From: Treponema denticola ATCC 35405
Lineage (GTDB): Bacteria; Spirochaetota; Spirochaetia; Treponematales; Treponemataceae
Assembly: GCF_000008185.1 (NCBI RefSeq)
Contig: NC_002967.9
Coordinates: 1,984,001-2,048,000 of the forward strand
Length of the DNA stretch: 64,000 nucleotides
Direction of reading: 5' to 3'
Shown: positions 16,420 to 25,639 of the stretch, piece by piece
How the letters are laid out: every line of letters starts with the position of its first letter
Numbering within the stretch: position 1 is the stretch's first letter
Made by a program: the position numbers and the translations under genes
Notes under the pieces: model-generated
Told to the model about the DNA's origin: nothing
The model's input: only the letters and a program-made list of their open reading frames with translations
Databases searched by the model: none

Positions 16420-18283
16420 TTACATCTACCTTATTCAAATTGGGAGTAGGAATTCCTAATTTTGCTCTAATTTGCGCCAAAGTCTTCGGGCCCTTTTCTC
16501 CGGCTCCGGGAATGTCAGTTTCTTCAGGCATATTTATAACCGCAAACATTCTTAAAGGAGCTGATTTTCCTTTAACCGTAACCGAGGGCATTTCTTCAAC
16601 CAAGACCTTATCTTTTACAAGCCGATAAGTGTTTTCGGTAATAAGAATATCCGTTCCGAGAGGCTTATTTAAAGCTTCGGTTCGGGAGGCCAAGTTTACG
16701 GCATCGCCTATTACCGTGTACTCCATCCTCTTTTTGGAACCTATCTGACCTGCAACTACAGGGCCAGAGTTAATACCGCAGCCTATGCGGATTATGGGCT
16801 TTTTGTCGCCTCCTCTTCCTTGATTGAAGATAATTAAGGCGGCTCTCATCCTTAAAGCAGCCCTTATACAGTTAAGAGCATCCTCTCTCGGATTTCCCGC
16901 ACTTGTAGGAGCACCCCAAACAGCCATAACGGCATCGCCTATAAATTTATCTACTACACCATGGGTATCGTTTACGCACTCTACCATCTGTGTCATGTAT
17001 TCGTTGAGGAATTCTACAACCTCATTCGGTTCAAGTTTTTCAGAAATTGCCGTAAAGGAGCGTATATCCGAGAAGAAAATGGTTGTTTCCTTTGTTTCGC
17101 CTCCCAGTGCAAGCTCACCCTTCATAGCAAGCTCTGCAATTTCCTTGTTTATAAAGCGGCCGAACGAATCCTTGAGTCTTTCTCTTTCAGCCAAGCCCTT
17201 ACCCATTCTTACAAAGCTGTTCGTTAAAAGGCCTATTTCATCCTTTGTCTTAGCCTTTAGATCAAGCTCATAATTGCCCTGCTCTATTTCTCCGGCAGCC
17301 GAGGCAAGAGCCTTAACCGGAGAACTGATCGATTTGGAGAAAAACCAGATAAACAAGACCGCAAGAGCCAAAACTGCAATGCCTAAAGTAACATTCTTAA
17401 AGGTTGACCTGACTACGGGTTCCAAAACCTTATCGGCCTCGGCTGTGGTAAGAACTGCAAGATCAGCTATCGAAATTTTTCTGTATGCACCGAACTGTTT
17501 TTTCCCTTCCTTGTCGGTAAAAAGGATTTGCCTGTTCATGTCGCCTTTTTCGCGCATTTCTATAAAAAGTTTTGAATCGCTTATGTTTATTCCGTTTTTG
17601 GTAAGCTCAAAATCGGGATGAATTAAAATATCACCTAAGTTATTTACAAGATAGGTTGTTTGAAGTTTCCCCGTACCTATATTTTCGGATAGGGTCTCGG
17701 CCGAAAAGAAGATTACCAACCCCTGATCCAAGCCCTTTTCCCTATATGGGTAAAAAAGAACAAGGATGGGCTCTCCAAAAAACGGAGAAGCATTTATAAC
17801 CTGCTCGATGCCTTTTTCCGCCTGAATAGCCGTATCCATTTCGTTTTCGATAAATTCGTCGATGGCGGAATAATCCAATTCACGGGAAAGGAAAAAGTTG
17901 GTACTAACGAGTTTTCGATAAATACGCTTATTCATTCTTGCATCGGTAACCAAAACAGCCGCTACCTGAGGGTTTCTTTCAAAATAAAAATCGGCAGTCT
18001 GCTTTGCTATGCCTGACCCTGTTTCGGTCGAGTTAAGAACATCCAAAAACAAAAAAGCATTGGCCTTTATCGACAAAAGTTCCTTTTCTGCTGCAGCTCC
18101 GGCTTGAAAATTTACAGTCCTGTTGCTTTCTTCAGACATAGTTTGAATATCTTCACCTACAAACCATGTAACAAGGCCTGTTATAGTACCCAGAGAAAAC
18201 ACAACCAAAATCGAAATAATAGTTATCAGTTTAGCACCGATTGAGAATTTGACCTTCTCGTTTACACCCTCATTTTTTAACAT
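16373..18283 (-). CDS. Membrane sensor class III adenylate cyclase (Cache-HAMP-cyclase)
   Basis: The start ending at 18283 follows GGAG at good spacing; the frame is open further but without a signal. Two membrane segments (about residues 15-40 and 297-320) enclose a periplasmic Cache-like sensor. A HAMP segment follows, then the catalytic domain with the two metal-binding Asp motifs (FFSDIRSFT near 403 and FIGDAVMAVWG near 446), the Lys of VDKFIGD that reads adenine, and EYTVIGDAVNLASR with the transition-state Asn/Arg. It should make cAMP in response to an extracytoplasmic signal. It heads an operon with a FecR-domain protein and two envelope proteins. Confidence 0.9.
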   Translation of the reverse strand: MLKNEGVNEKVKFSIGAKLITIISILVVFSLGTITGLVTWFVGEDIQTMSEESNRTVNFQAGAAAEKELLSIKANAFLFLDVLNSTETGSGIAKQTADFYFERNPQVAAVLVTDARMNKRIYRKLVSTNFFLSRELDYSAIDEFIENEMDTAIQAEKGIEQVINASPFFGEPILVLFYPYREKGLDQGLVIFFSAETLSENIGTGKLQTTYLVNNLGDILIHPDFELTKNGINISDSKLFIEMREKGDMNRQILFTDKEGKKQFGAYRKISIADLAVLTTAEADKVLEPVVRSTFKNVTLGIAVLALAVLFIWFFSKSISSPVKALASAAGEIEQGNYELDLKAKTKDEIGLLTNSFVRMGKGLAERERLKDSFGRFINKEIAELAMKGELALGGETKETTIFFSDIRSFTAISEKLEPNEVVEFLNEYMTQMVECVNDTHGVVDKFIGDAVMAVWGAPTSAGNPREDALNCIRAALRMRAALIIFNQGRGGDKKPIIRIGCGINSGPVVAGQIGSKKRMEYTVIGDAVNLASRTEALNKPLGTDILITENTYRLVKDKVLVEEMPSVTVKGKSAPLRMFAVINMPEETDIPGAGEKGPKTLAQIRAKLGIPTPNLNKVDVNEDEKKYNIQAQNKQ

Positions 18284-18451
18284 AATTTCTCCAAAAAAAT
18301 AAGCATTACAATTATAATTATAAGTACATTTTATCACAAAAGAACAAAATCTTCAATAAATTTAATGAAAAAATAAAATTTTATTCACTTAAAGGCAATT
18401 CTAAAAATTCCGATAATCTTTATAGAAATAAAAGTTTTTTTGGAGGAATAG

Positions 18452-18862
18452 ATGGTTTCAAACACTTCGCCGCTTCAAGCTCTTTCTCAAATTGCAATGC
18501 CTAAGATTTCGGCAGGCGGAAGAGCCTTTGTGCCCGTCAAGGCAAGCCAAGTCCTCTACGCCCATTTTAAATATGTTTCAGGTTTTGCTCAAGCTCAGGG
18601 CCAATCGGGCATGAGTATCGACAAGCTCAGAATCTTAAACTCAATAATCGACCAACTTGTATCCATGAAAACCAATGAAGCTCAAAAAGCAAAACTTACG
18701 GAATCTGCAGCAGCTCAAATTGAATCGGAAATAAGCGAAAACCAAATAGACGGACTTTTGGATTACTACCACAATCAAATCAAAAACACGATGATACAAA
18801 CCGAAAATATCGGCTATGGCGGAAATCCCCTTCCTGCAGCTGTACTCGACTTGACAGCCTAA
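18452..18862 (+). CDS. Conserved small protein of unknown function
   Basis: This 136-residue protein has a perfect GGAGG nine bases before the ATG. No signal peptide, membrane segment or catalytic motif is visible. The N-terminal half is rich in Ala, Ser and Gly (PLQALSQIAMPKISAGG), and residues 55-110 look like an amphipathic helical stretch (KLRILNSIIDQLVSMK, then ESAAAQIESEISENQIDG). It is 25 bases upstream of the metalloprotease-propeller gene on the same strand, so the two may be co-transcribed. It is divergent from the cyclase operon. I do not recognise the family. Confidence 0.75.
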   Translation: MVSNTSPLQALSQIAMPKISAGGRAFVPVKASQVLYAHFKYVSGFAQAQGQSGMSIDKLRILNSIIDQLVSMKTNEAQKAKLTESAAAQIESEISENQIDGLLDYYHNQIKNTMIQTENIGYGGNPLPAAVLDLTA

Positions 18863-18887
18863 GTTTTTTTACGCATAATTGCAGAAT

Positions 18888-21650
18888 ATGCAATGCAAAA
18901 TAAAATTCGTCTTTTTTATTTCCTTTTTAACCTGTGCATTTATACAGCTAAATGCTCAAAATCTTTTTGTTCAAAAAACCAAGTATTTCGATATAATTTA
19001 TTCTCCGGTATCGGAAAAGACGGCAGCCTTGATTTCGGAACATGCGGACAATTATGCCGAAGAAATTTCTCAAAAACTAAACCGTAAAATTCCAAAAAGA
19101 ATGCCCATCTATATTGAAGGCGGAAAGGAAGCCTTAAACGGTTATTATACCTTTTTTCCGTACCGCCGGATTGTTCTTTTTGATACCTTGCCGGAAGAAG
19201 GTCAGCTAAGCAATTTAAGCGATATAATCTTAAAAGTCCTCTATCATGAATTAACCCATGCAATTTCACTCACATATTTTTTGCCCCTCCTCCCAATGTC
19301 CTTTACCGAGGGTGTTGCCGTTTCGTACGAAAGTGCGGAAGACGATCAGGGCAGACTAAACGATCCCCTGATAATGCACCACCTAATGCAGGGGCGGCTT
19401 GAAAATGCAAGTCCTTCATGGAAACAGGCGGCAGGAGCTAGAGATGTTTACCCCGGCGGACTTTGGCCTTATATTTACGGCGGAGCCTTTGCCCAATATC
19501 TTCAAAAAATTTACGGAATGGAAACCTATGTAAAATACTGGGCTAATCCTCTTTCCTCTTTTCCTCAGGGAAAAACAAAAAAGATTTTTGACAAGGAACT
19601 TGATAAACTTTGGAATAATTTTTTAGAATCGATTTACTTTCCCGAAAAGGCTCTCAGTCCTCAAAATCCGATTAAGGAAGCCGGAGGTTTTAGTCTTATT
19701 GCAAGCTCTAAAGACGGCTTTGCCTGTTTTGATTTTACAACAAAAAACGTAATATTTTTTGACGATTCGGGAAAAGAAGAAAAACTTTTTACTGCAAACC
19801 CTACCCTTTCTTTTTTAAGTTTTTCGCAAGACGGAAAATTTCTTTTGGTAAGCGATTTGGTGAATACCCCTCACGGCGAACACAATAGGGCAACCATCTT
19901 TGACATGCAGAAAAAAAAGTTTTTAAGTAAAGAATTTCTGTCTTTAAGGTATGCGTCCTTTTGCGGGGAAGCGCTTTGCGGAATCGAAATAAAAGGTCAG
20001 TTTTCCGAACTTGTTTTAATCGATCAAGAATCTTTTGAAAAAAAAGAAGGTCTTTCCAAGACCGGTCTTTTAAAGGCAGGGCCGGGACTCCCCTATTCGG
20101 CTATTTACAATCCCGTATTTGCAGGCAAAAACAAAATAGCCCTCATTGCCGCCAACGGAATAAACCGCGATATTCTGATACTCGATACGGCTTCAAAAAA
20201 AATACAAAAACTTGAATTCGAAAATCATCTTCCCGCAATAAGATATTTACAAAGCAACAATTCGGAAGAAGAACCTGTTTTAAGTTTTTCGTGGGCGGGT
20301 AAAGATAATCTTTACAGGTCGGCTTTTTTTAATTTAAAAACGAATGAGTTAAAGGTTTTGGAAAAAGACATTTCCGGCGGTACTTTTTTCCCTGTTGTAA
20401 AGCAAAAAAAAGATACTAAAGAATATGAAATTATCTATGCCGGAGTTTTTACAAAATACAACTCGCTTTATAAAATAGATTCTTCACTTTTTACTGAAAG
20501 GAAGGCATCTTTAAAACCGCTCGATATTTCGGCTCAAGAAATAAAAACAAAAATTCCTAATACAGATATTTTAACAAAGGATAAGTATAATTATTTTTCA
20601 TGGATACATAAACCCTTTCCCCTGCCCATCATTGATTTTTCGGGACTTTTAGGAGAAAACAAAACCGTACCGATCGGTCTAAAATTATATTGGAATGATC
20701 CTACAAATCTTTTATATTTTGAAACTCTTTCTGTTTTTTATTTTAAGCCTTTTTTTTATGAAACGTCCATTTTACTCAAAGCAGCAACAAGGCCTGCCGA
20801 TATCCGGATTAAATTTTATGATGAAAATAAATCCTTTAAATATAGAAAAATCGGAAGCAGCATAGAAAGCGAATTGCTCTTACCCTTAAATTCTTTTTAT
20901 CATAATGTTTCGGGAAAAGCCGGTTTATCTATTGAAGGCTTCAGCTTTTTCGGCTCATCCTACAAAAGAGCAAAAACTCTTTACGAACAAAAATTAGGGA
21001 ACCCCGTCCTATCCGAAGAATTATCCGCCGTTTATACTTATCAAAAATCTTCTCAAAAGTTAAACACGAATTTTTTTACAAAAGATTTTATAATGCTTCA
21101 AGCGGCAGCCGGATTAAAACACGGCGTCCATTTTCCTTCAAAAACAAATGCTCTTGCCGTTCAAGCTTACGCAGCTTTTAGACCTCCGATAATTCCGATT
21201 AAATTAAACTTAAGCTCATATTTCGGGTACAATGCCTTTGCTCTTCCGCACACCGGCAGCTACGGATTTTTTAACAGCACGGCTTTGATGGGTATGGCAT
21301 CTTATCTTCCCAATATGAGCGAATATGAAAACGTAAAAAAACTTATCCGTCCGGGAAAATTAAATTACGGCTTCGGCTTTGAGGGAGAGGTCAATCTTTT
21401 AAGTTATGATATTCAAACAGGAAGTTCATGGCTTCCCATATTTTTTAACAGGCTCAATATTACAACAGGCTACAGAGCAATCTTTAACTTTTTAGACGCA
21501 GGAAAAAACACGGCCGATATTTATCAGTCGGTTTACGGCAAACTTTATATGACCATAAGCACAGCCGCAAATATCGGTATGGAATACGCTCATCCTCTTG
21601 AAAAAGTAAAGATAGGAAAATTTAAAGCTATTATACAAATAAAATTCTAG
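18888..21650 (+). CDS. Exported HELTH metallopeptidase-like protein with beta-propeller and outer-membrane barrel
   Basis: The 920-residue protein starts with a signal peptide (hydrophobic segment FFISFLTCAFIQLNAQ). A gluzincin-like zinc motif HELTH lies at residues 120-124, followed 20 residues later by FTEGVAVSYES, where the Glu would be the third ligand, an arrangement of peptidase MA-like proteins. Residues about 240-540 form TolB/WD-like blades (SFLSFSQDGKFLLVSD is one). The last 300 residues alternate aromatic strands and end AIIQIKF with a terminal Phe, as in outer-membrane barrels. A protease domain, a propeller and a barrel in one chain is unusual and suggests a surface-anchored peptidase. 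ATG at 18888 is preferred over an upstream TTG; no strong ribosome binding site is seen. Confidence 0.75.
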   Translation: MQCKIKFVFFISFLTCAFIQLNAQNLFVQKTKYFDIIYSPVSEKTAALISEHADNYAEEISQKLNRKIPKRMPIYIEGGKEALNGYYTFFPYRRIVLFDTLPEEGQLSNLSDIILKVLYHELTHAISLTYFLPLLPMSFTEGVAVSYESAEDDQGRLNDPLIMHHLMQGRLENASPSWKQAAGARDVYPGGLWPYIYGGAFAQYLQKIYGMETYVKYWANPLSSFPQGKTKKIFDKELDKLWNNFLESIYFPEKALSPQNPIKEAGGFSLIASSKDGFACFDFTTKNVIFFDDSGKEEKLFTANPTLSFLSFSQDGKFLLVSDLVNTPHGEHNRATIFDMQKKKFLSKEFLSLRYASFCGEALCGIEIKGQFSELVLIDQESFEKKEGLSKTGLLKAGPGLPYSAIYNPVFAGKNKIALIAANGINRDILILDTASKKIQKLEFENHLPAIRYLQSNNSEEEPVLSFSWAGKDNLYRSAFFNLKTNELKVLEKDISGGTFFPVVKQKKDTKEYEIIYAGVFTKYNSLYKIDSSLFTERKASLKPLDISAQEIKTKIPNTDILTKDKYNYFSWIHKPFPLPIIDFSGLLGENKTVPIGLKLYWNDPTNLLYFETLSVFYFKPFFYETSILLKAATRPADIRIKFYDENKSFKYRKIGSSIESELLLPLNSFYHNVSGKAGLSIEGFSFFGSSYKRAKTLYEQKLGNPVLSEELSAVYTYQKSSQKLNTNFFTKDFIMLQAAAGLKHGVHFPSKTNALAVQAYAAFRPPIIPIKLNLSSYFGYNAFALPHTGSYGFFNSTALMGMASYLPNMSEYENVKKLIRPGKLNYGFGFEGEVNLLSYDIQTGSSWLPIFFNRLNITTGYRAIFNFLDAGKNTADIYQSVYGKLYMTISTAANIGMEYAHPLEKVKIGKFKAIIQIKF

Positions 21651-21674
21651 GTTAAAACTTAAAGCGGTTAAGTC

Positions 21675-22433
21675 CTATTTTTTATCGGCTTTACGCCACT
21701 CATCAAGCTGGGCCTGTATGAGGGCTTTTCCCTCTTCAAGAATCTTAATCTGTTCTTCCTTTGTCTTAGGAGCATCATAAATTTTTAAAAGTTTAATCCT
21801 GTATGCGCCGCCTTTTAGGTTTTTTGCCATACGGGTCAGCGAAGATATTTTCCAACCTCCGTCAACGGCACAGACTGCTACAGGCATTGGTGCCGCATTT
21901 AAAAATCGGCGGAACCCGGCCGCATGAAAAGTTTTTAAATTACCGTCCTTTGAGCGGGAACCTTCGGGGAAGATAACGGGAATAAGATTGTTTTTTACAA
22001 CATGGTCTGCAAATTTATCGACTGCCTTCATAGCCTGCGTCGGGCTCCCCGTTCTTTTTACCAAACAATGTTTTCCGCTTTTAAGCATAGGAGAAACAAG
22101 GGGAACATTATGTCCGAGTTCTTCTTTTGCAACAAAGCGGAGACGCGTTCCGTTATAATAGTTCATGTGAACCACTATGTCTAAAATACTTTGATGATTG
22201 GATATAACCAAATACTGCTCAGGCAGCTGATCCGTAAGGCTATAGTCTCCTTCAAACCTAAAACCGATATATTGTTTAAAAATCGCAAACAATAAGCGCG
22301 GAGCAGGTCCTACAATTACTTCGCTATTAACCCAATCACAGCCGCGTCTGTAAACGGAATGACATACACCTATCAACGCAGCCCTCCATGACAAGGCTAC
22401 CAAACAACATAAAATCGCAATAAGAGCACCCAT
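21675..22433 (-). CDS. plsC: 1-acyl-sn-glycerol-3-phosphate acyltransferase (PlsC family)
   Basis: The 252-residue protein carries the catalytic HX4D motif (NHQSILD, His80 and Asp85) and the glycerophosphate-binding FPEGSRSKDG motif at about 155-164. It acylates lysophosphatidate to phosphatidate in phospholipid synthesis. One N-terminal hydrophobic helix (about residues 2-25) would hold it at the inner membrane. It follows the helicase gene by 23 bases on the minus strand and may be co-transcribed with it; it converges with the metallopeptidase gene, leaving only 24 bases between the stops. Confidence 0.9.
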   Translation of the reverse strand: MGALIAILCCLVALSWRAALIGVCHSVYRRGCDWVNSEVIVGPAPRLLFAIFKQYIGFRFEGDYSLTDQLPEQYLVISNHQSILDIVVHMNYYNGTRLRFVAKEELGHNVPLVSPMLKSGKHCLVKRTGSPTQAMKAVDKFADHVVKNNLIPVIFPEGSRSKDGNLKTFHAAGFRRFLNAAPMPVAVCAVDGGWKISSLTRMAKNLKGGAYRIKLLKIYDAPKTKEEQIKILEEGKALIQAQLDEWRKADKK

Positions 22434-22456
22434 CTTCTTCTCCTATGAAACTGAAT

Positions 22457-24586
22457 CTAGTTATTATACAAAAAATCTTCTATTTTATTCAATACGGCTT
22501 TTGTTTCCGAAAAACATTGAATTGTTTGCGGAATGCTTTGAATAAATATTGAACCGTAACGCTTTACTAAAATTCTTTTATCCAAGACGGTAACTATACC
22601 CCTGTCGGTATTGGAACGCATGAGCCTTCCAAAACCCTGCCTAAATTGTACAACAGCTTCGGGAACGCTCAACTGCATAAATGAATTTCCGCCCGATTTT
22701 TCGATTAAGTCCGCCCTTGCTTTAAATATGGGTTCGGTCGGAACCGCAAAGGGAAGTTTTACCAAAATTACGTGGGAAAGGGATTCTCCCGGAACGTCCA
22801 CCCCTGCCCAAAAAGACGAAGTCGCAAATAAGCAGCTTGTAACATCATCTTTAAATTCGTATAAAAGCTGCATTCTATCCGCCTCGCCCTGTTTTAAAAT
22901 CTTTATTTTTTCATCAATATGCTCTCTTACATATTCGCAAGTTTTTTGAAGAGAATCATAAGACGTAAACAAAATAAGGGTCTTGCCTTGGGTTATTTCC
23001 AATAAGGCGAGGACGGTTTCGTTTACGGCATCTTGAAAATTGTTTTCATCAGGCATGGGCATATCTGTCGGAATATTAAAGACAACATTTTTTTCGTATG
23101 GAAAAGGAGAAGGGAAAAAATCTTTTATAATTTTCTTTTCGGTAAAATTATAAAGGCCGTTTCTATTAAGCCAAAAGTTAAAATCGTCTCCGATTTTTAA
23201 GGTAGCGGAAACACAGATGACCGTTGCCATGGGCATAAAAACCGAACGCCGCATTATCGGTGCCAAATTTAACGGTGTCTGAATAAAGCGGACAGCCTCC
23301 CCTTGAGAGGTTTTTATTTTTTCAAACCAAAAAACATCGTTTGGGAATTCGCTGCTGTTTAAAAAGTTTTCCATTACGGAAGCCATTTTTTTTAAGCGGC
23401 GCAAGACTACAAGACCCTCTCTTATATAGCCTTCTTCATCTTCTTCTCCATCAGCTGCATTAATAAGGTTTTCAAGTTTTATGTTTAGGTTGTTTATGTT
23501 TTTAAAAAAATTGTCTACACAAGATAAGAGCTTTTCCTTTTCATCGCTTGAAGTTTGTGCGAGGCTTTTTGACTGATAGGTTTGCAGAACCTGCAAGGCT
23601 TGTTCTTCAAGAATATTAAAAGAAGCTGCAGCAACTTCAAGAAGATTTATGATTTCGGTAAAAAGTTCCGCCTTTTTGGAGATTGAAACTATGCCGCTTA
23701 AAATGCCTGCCTGCTTTCCTCGCCTAAAGCGGTAAAGTAAGTTGATTTGCTTGTGCAAGGCAAAGCGGGAAATATCGCTTGAAAAAAAACTTTGTGCAGC
23801 GTCTTCAATTCCGTGAGCTTCATCGATTATTATATTATCGTAAGAAGGAAGAACTGCCGTTCCCTGATAGCCGAAGCCTTCTGCCCTAACTGAAAGGTCT
23901 GCAAATAAAATGTGATGATTAGCAACCAGTATGGAAGAGTTTTCCGCTTCGCGTTTTAGCTTCATCACAAAGCAGCCTGAAAAATAAGGGCACTTATTCA
24001 TAGGGCAGTTATCGGGCTCGGAACAAACAGTAGACCAAACTTTTTCCGTCGGCATAAAATCAAGGTCCGAGCGGCTGCCGTCCTTTGTTTCGGTTGCCCA
24101 TTCTTTTATCTTGTCAAGTTCTTCCTGTCCTTCAGTAAAAAAATCGTTCTCCCTTAATGCCTGAGTCATCCGGCGTAAGCATAAAAAATTATGCCGCCCC
24201 TTTACAAGGCAAGCCTTCATATCCTGAAAACCCTTTCCCAAAATTTTCTTTGCAGTAAGAACATCCTTTTCGATGAGCTGCTGCTGTAAATTTATAGTCC
24301 CTGTAGAAATTACAACGCGTTTTTTATTTTGTTTTGCCCACATCATTGCAGGCAAAAGATAAGCAAGGCTCTTCCCTACCCCGGTACCGGCCTCAAAGAC
24401 GCCTATAGCCTCTTCATTAAAACAGCGGCAAATCGATTTTGTTAAAGCAAGCTGCGGCTCACGGGCTTCGTATCTTTCAAAAAAAGAAGCAAGGGGTCCA
24501 TCCTCCTCCAAAAGAGAAGAAACCGTTTTAGGGTCCAGGGGGTATATTTTTTCGTCGTCAAAATAATCATCATCAAAGTATTCCAT
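22457..24586 (-). CDS. dinG: DinG/XPD-family ATP-dependent DNA helicase
   Basis: The 709-residue superfamily 2 helicase has Walker A GTGVGKS at 67-73, DEAH at 255-258 and the C-terminal motif VI region (AVVQFRQGFGRLMRSNTDRG). Four cysteines at about 188, 194, 199 and 205 (VCSEPDNCPMNKCPYFSGC) between motifs I and II are positioned to bind the iron-sulfur cluster of XPD/DinG helicases, which unwind DNA 5' to 3' and resolve R-loops and other structures. The start has only a weak AGG upstream. It is followed closely by plsC. YoaA is an equally possible name within the family. Confidence 0.9.
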   Translation of the reverse strand: MEYFDDDYFDDEKIYPLDPKTVSSLLEEDGPLASFFERYEAREPQLALTKSICRCFNEEAIGVFEAGTGVGKSLAYLLPAMMWAKQNKKRVVISTGTINLQQQLIEKDVLTAKKILGKGFQDMKACLVKGRHNFLCLRRMTQALRENDFFTEGQEELDKIKEWATETKDGSRSDLDFMPTEKVWSTVCSEPDNCPMNKCPYFSGCFVMKLKREAENSSILVANHHILFADLSVRAEGFGYQGTAVLPSYDNIIIDEAHGIEDAAQSFFSSDISRFALHKQINLLYRFRRGKQAGILSGIVSISKKAELFTEIINLLEVAAASFNILEEQALQVLQTYQSKSLAQTSSDEKEKLLSCVDNFFKNINNLNIKLENLINAADGEEDEEGYIREGLVVLRRLKKMASVMENFLNSSEFPNDVFWFEKIKTSQGEAVRFIQTPLNLAPIMRRSVFMPMATVICVSATLKIGDDFNFWLNRNGLYNFTEKKIIKDFFPSPFPYEKNVVFNIPTDMPMPDENNFQDAVNETVLALLEITQGKTLILFTSYDSLQKTCEYVREHIDEKIKILKQGEADRMQLLYEFKDDVTSCLFATSSFWAGVDVPGESLSHVILVKLPFAVPTEPIFKARADLIEKSGGNSFMQLSVPEAVVQFRQGFGRLMRSNTDRGIVTVLDKRILVKRYGSIFIQSIPQTIQCFSETKAVLNKIEDFLYNN

Positions 24587-24723
24587 GCTTTAAGACCTAT
24601 TGCTCAAGACGGCGATTTTATCATATTTTCCTGCCGATTTCAAGTGCAGAATTTTACTATCTATTACAAACAATTTCTATAAGATAAAGATTTGAGGAAT
24701 TAATAATAAATATCTTGATAAAC

Positions 24724-25488
24724 TTACAGTTTTTCTATTTCGGATTCGGAAAGACCGGTTATTTTTTTAATTAAAGATATATCCAGCTTTTCCATTTTCA
24801 TATTTTTAGCCGTTTGCTTTAAGCCTTCTGAAAAACCTTTATACCTAGCGTCCATCTCAAAAGTAGACATTAATCTATATTCTTGTCTTGCTTGTTCGTT
24901 TTCTTTTATTGTTTGTATCACTTCTTCTATCCTCCTTGTAAATTCATTATTTGGCTTACCTGTTTTAAGATATTCTAAAAATTCTTTTAAATCTTTATCT
25001 TCGGTATTTTTAAAAGCCTCTGAATTTATTATAACCTTTTTTGTTCCGTCTTGTAAAGATATATTTTTATCTTCTATACAAATATTTTCAAAAGTATAAA
25101 CAGGTCTATTTTTACCGATAACATCAAATAAACAGATAAAAATTATAAAGCTGTCATTTAAATCGTTATAGAAATTCCCTTTATCCAAGAACGAAATGTC
25201 TATAGCTGCTTGGTAAAACCTCATTCTTTTAGGTATATTCTTCTCGTTGCTTACCTGCATTTCAACATCGTATAAATTACCGTTTTCTGTCTGCACTAAA
25301 ACATCAAATCTCACCGACTTTGCCTGTTCATAGTTTTTAAGATTATGCTGTATCGAAATATATGCAATTTTACCTATTGTATCGGCTAGTATCATTTCAA
25401 TCAGTCCTTTACATAAGTCAGGATTTTGCATAGCTTTACAAAACATAAAGTCATCCGTAAATGTCAAATCTTCAAATCTTTTTACCAT
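24724..25488 (-). CDS. Rpn-family PD-(D/E)XK nuclease / putative transposase
   Basis: The 254-residue protein has the nuclease core as Asp62 (VRFDVLVQ) and Glu76-x-Gln78 (LYDVEMQVS) and the family's start (FEDLTFTDDFMFCKAMQ). The C-terminal KKITGLSESEIEKL module matches the other copies here. It appears intact and is the closest relative of the pseudogene at 8494-9027 (both read EFLEYLKTGK and EYRLMSTFEMDARYKGFS). GGAG precedes the ATG, and a leader block with a likely promoter lies at 25516-25567. Such genes are numerous in Treponema denticola-group genomes; their mobility has not been shown in most cases. Confidence 0.88.
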   Translation of the reverse strand: MVKRFEDLTFTDDFMFCKAMQNPDLCKGLIEMILADTIGKIAYISIQHNLKNYEQAKSVRFDVLVQTENGNLYDVEMQVSNEKNIPKRMRFYQAAIDISFLDKGNFYNDLNDSFIIFICLFDVIGKNRPVYTFENICIEDKNISLQDGTKKVIINSEAFKNTEDKDLKEFLEYLKTGKPNNEFTRRIEEVIQTIKENEQARQEYRLMSTFEMDARYKGFSEGLKQTAKNMKMEKLDISLIKKITGLSESEIEKL

Positions 25489-25515
25489 TTTTTTTCTCCT
25501 AAATTTTTTATATTC

Positions 25516-25567
25516 TCCCTCCTCATTATATTTATAGAAAATATTTAAAAAAAATAGTAAATTATTC
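25516..25567 (-). promoter_or_regulatory. Rpn leader block (minus strand)
   Basis: Read on the minus strand it gives AATTTACTATTTTTTTT and then TTCTATAAATATAATGAGG, which aligns with 8183-8233 and 9243-9291. It precedes the intact Rpn gene. Confidence 0.55.
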
Positions 25568-25603
25568 CGATATTAACACAGACATAACTCCTGCATTCCT
25601 TAA

Positions 25604-25632
25604 TTGAACAACGAAATCTCTTGTGGTATAAT
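25604..25632 (+). promoter_or_regulatory. Sigma-70-type promoter of the OmpA-family gene, close to a leaderless start
   Basis: TTGAAC at 25604-25609 and TATAAT at 25627-25632 are separated by 17 bases. The first credible ATG is at 25640, where transcription would be expected to begin, and no Shine-Dalgarno precedes it. Confidence 0.65.
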
Positions 25633-25639
25633 TATTAGT

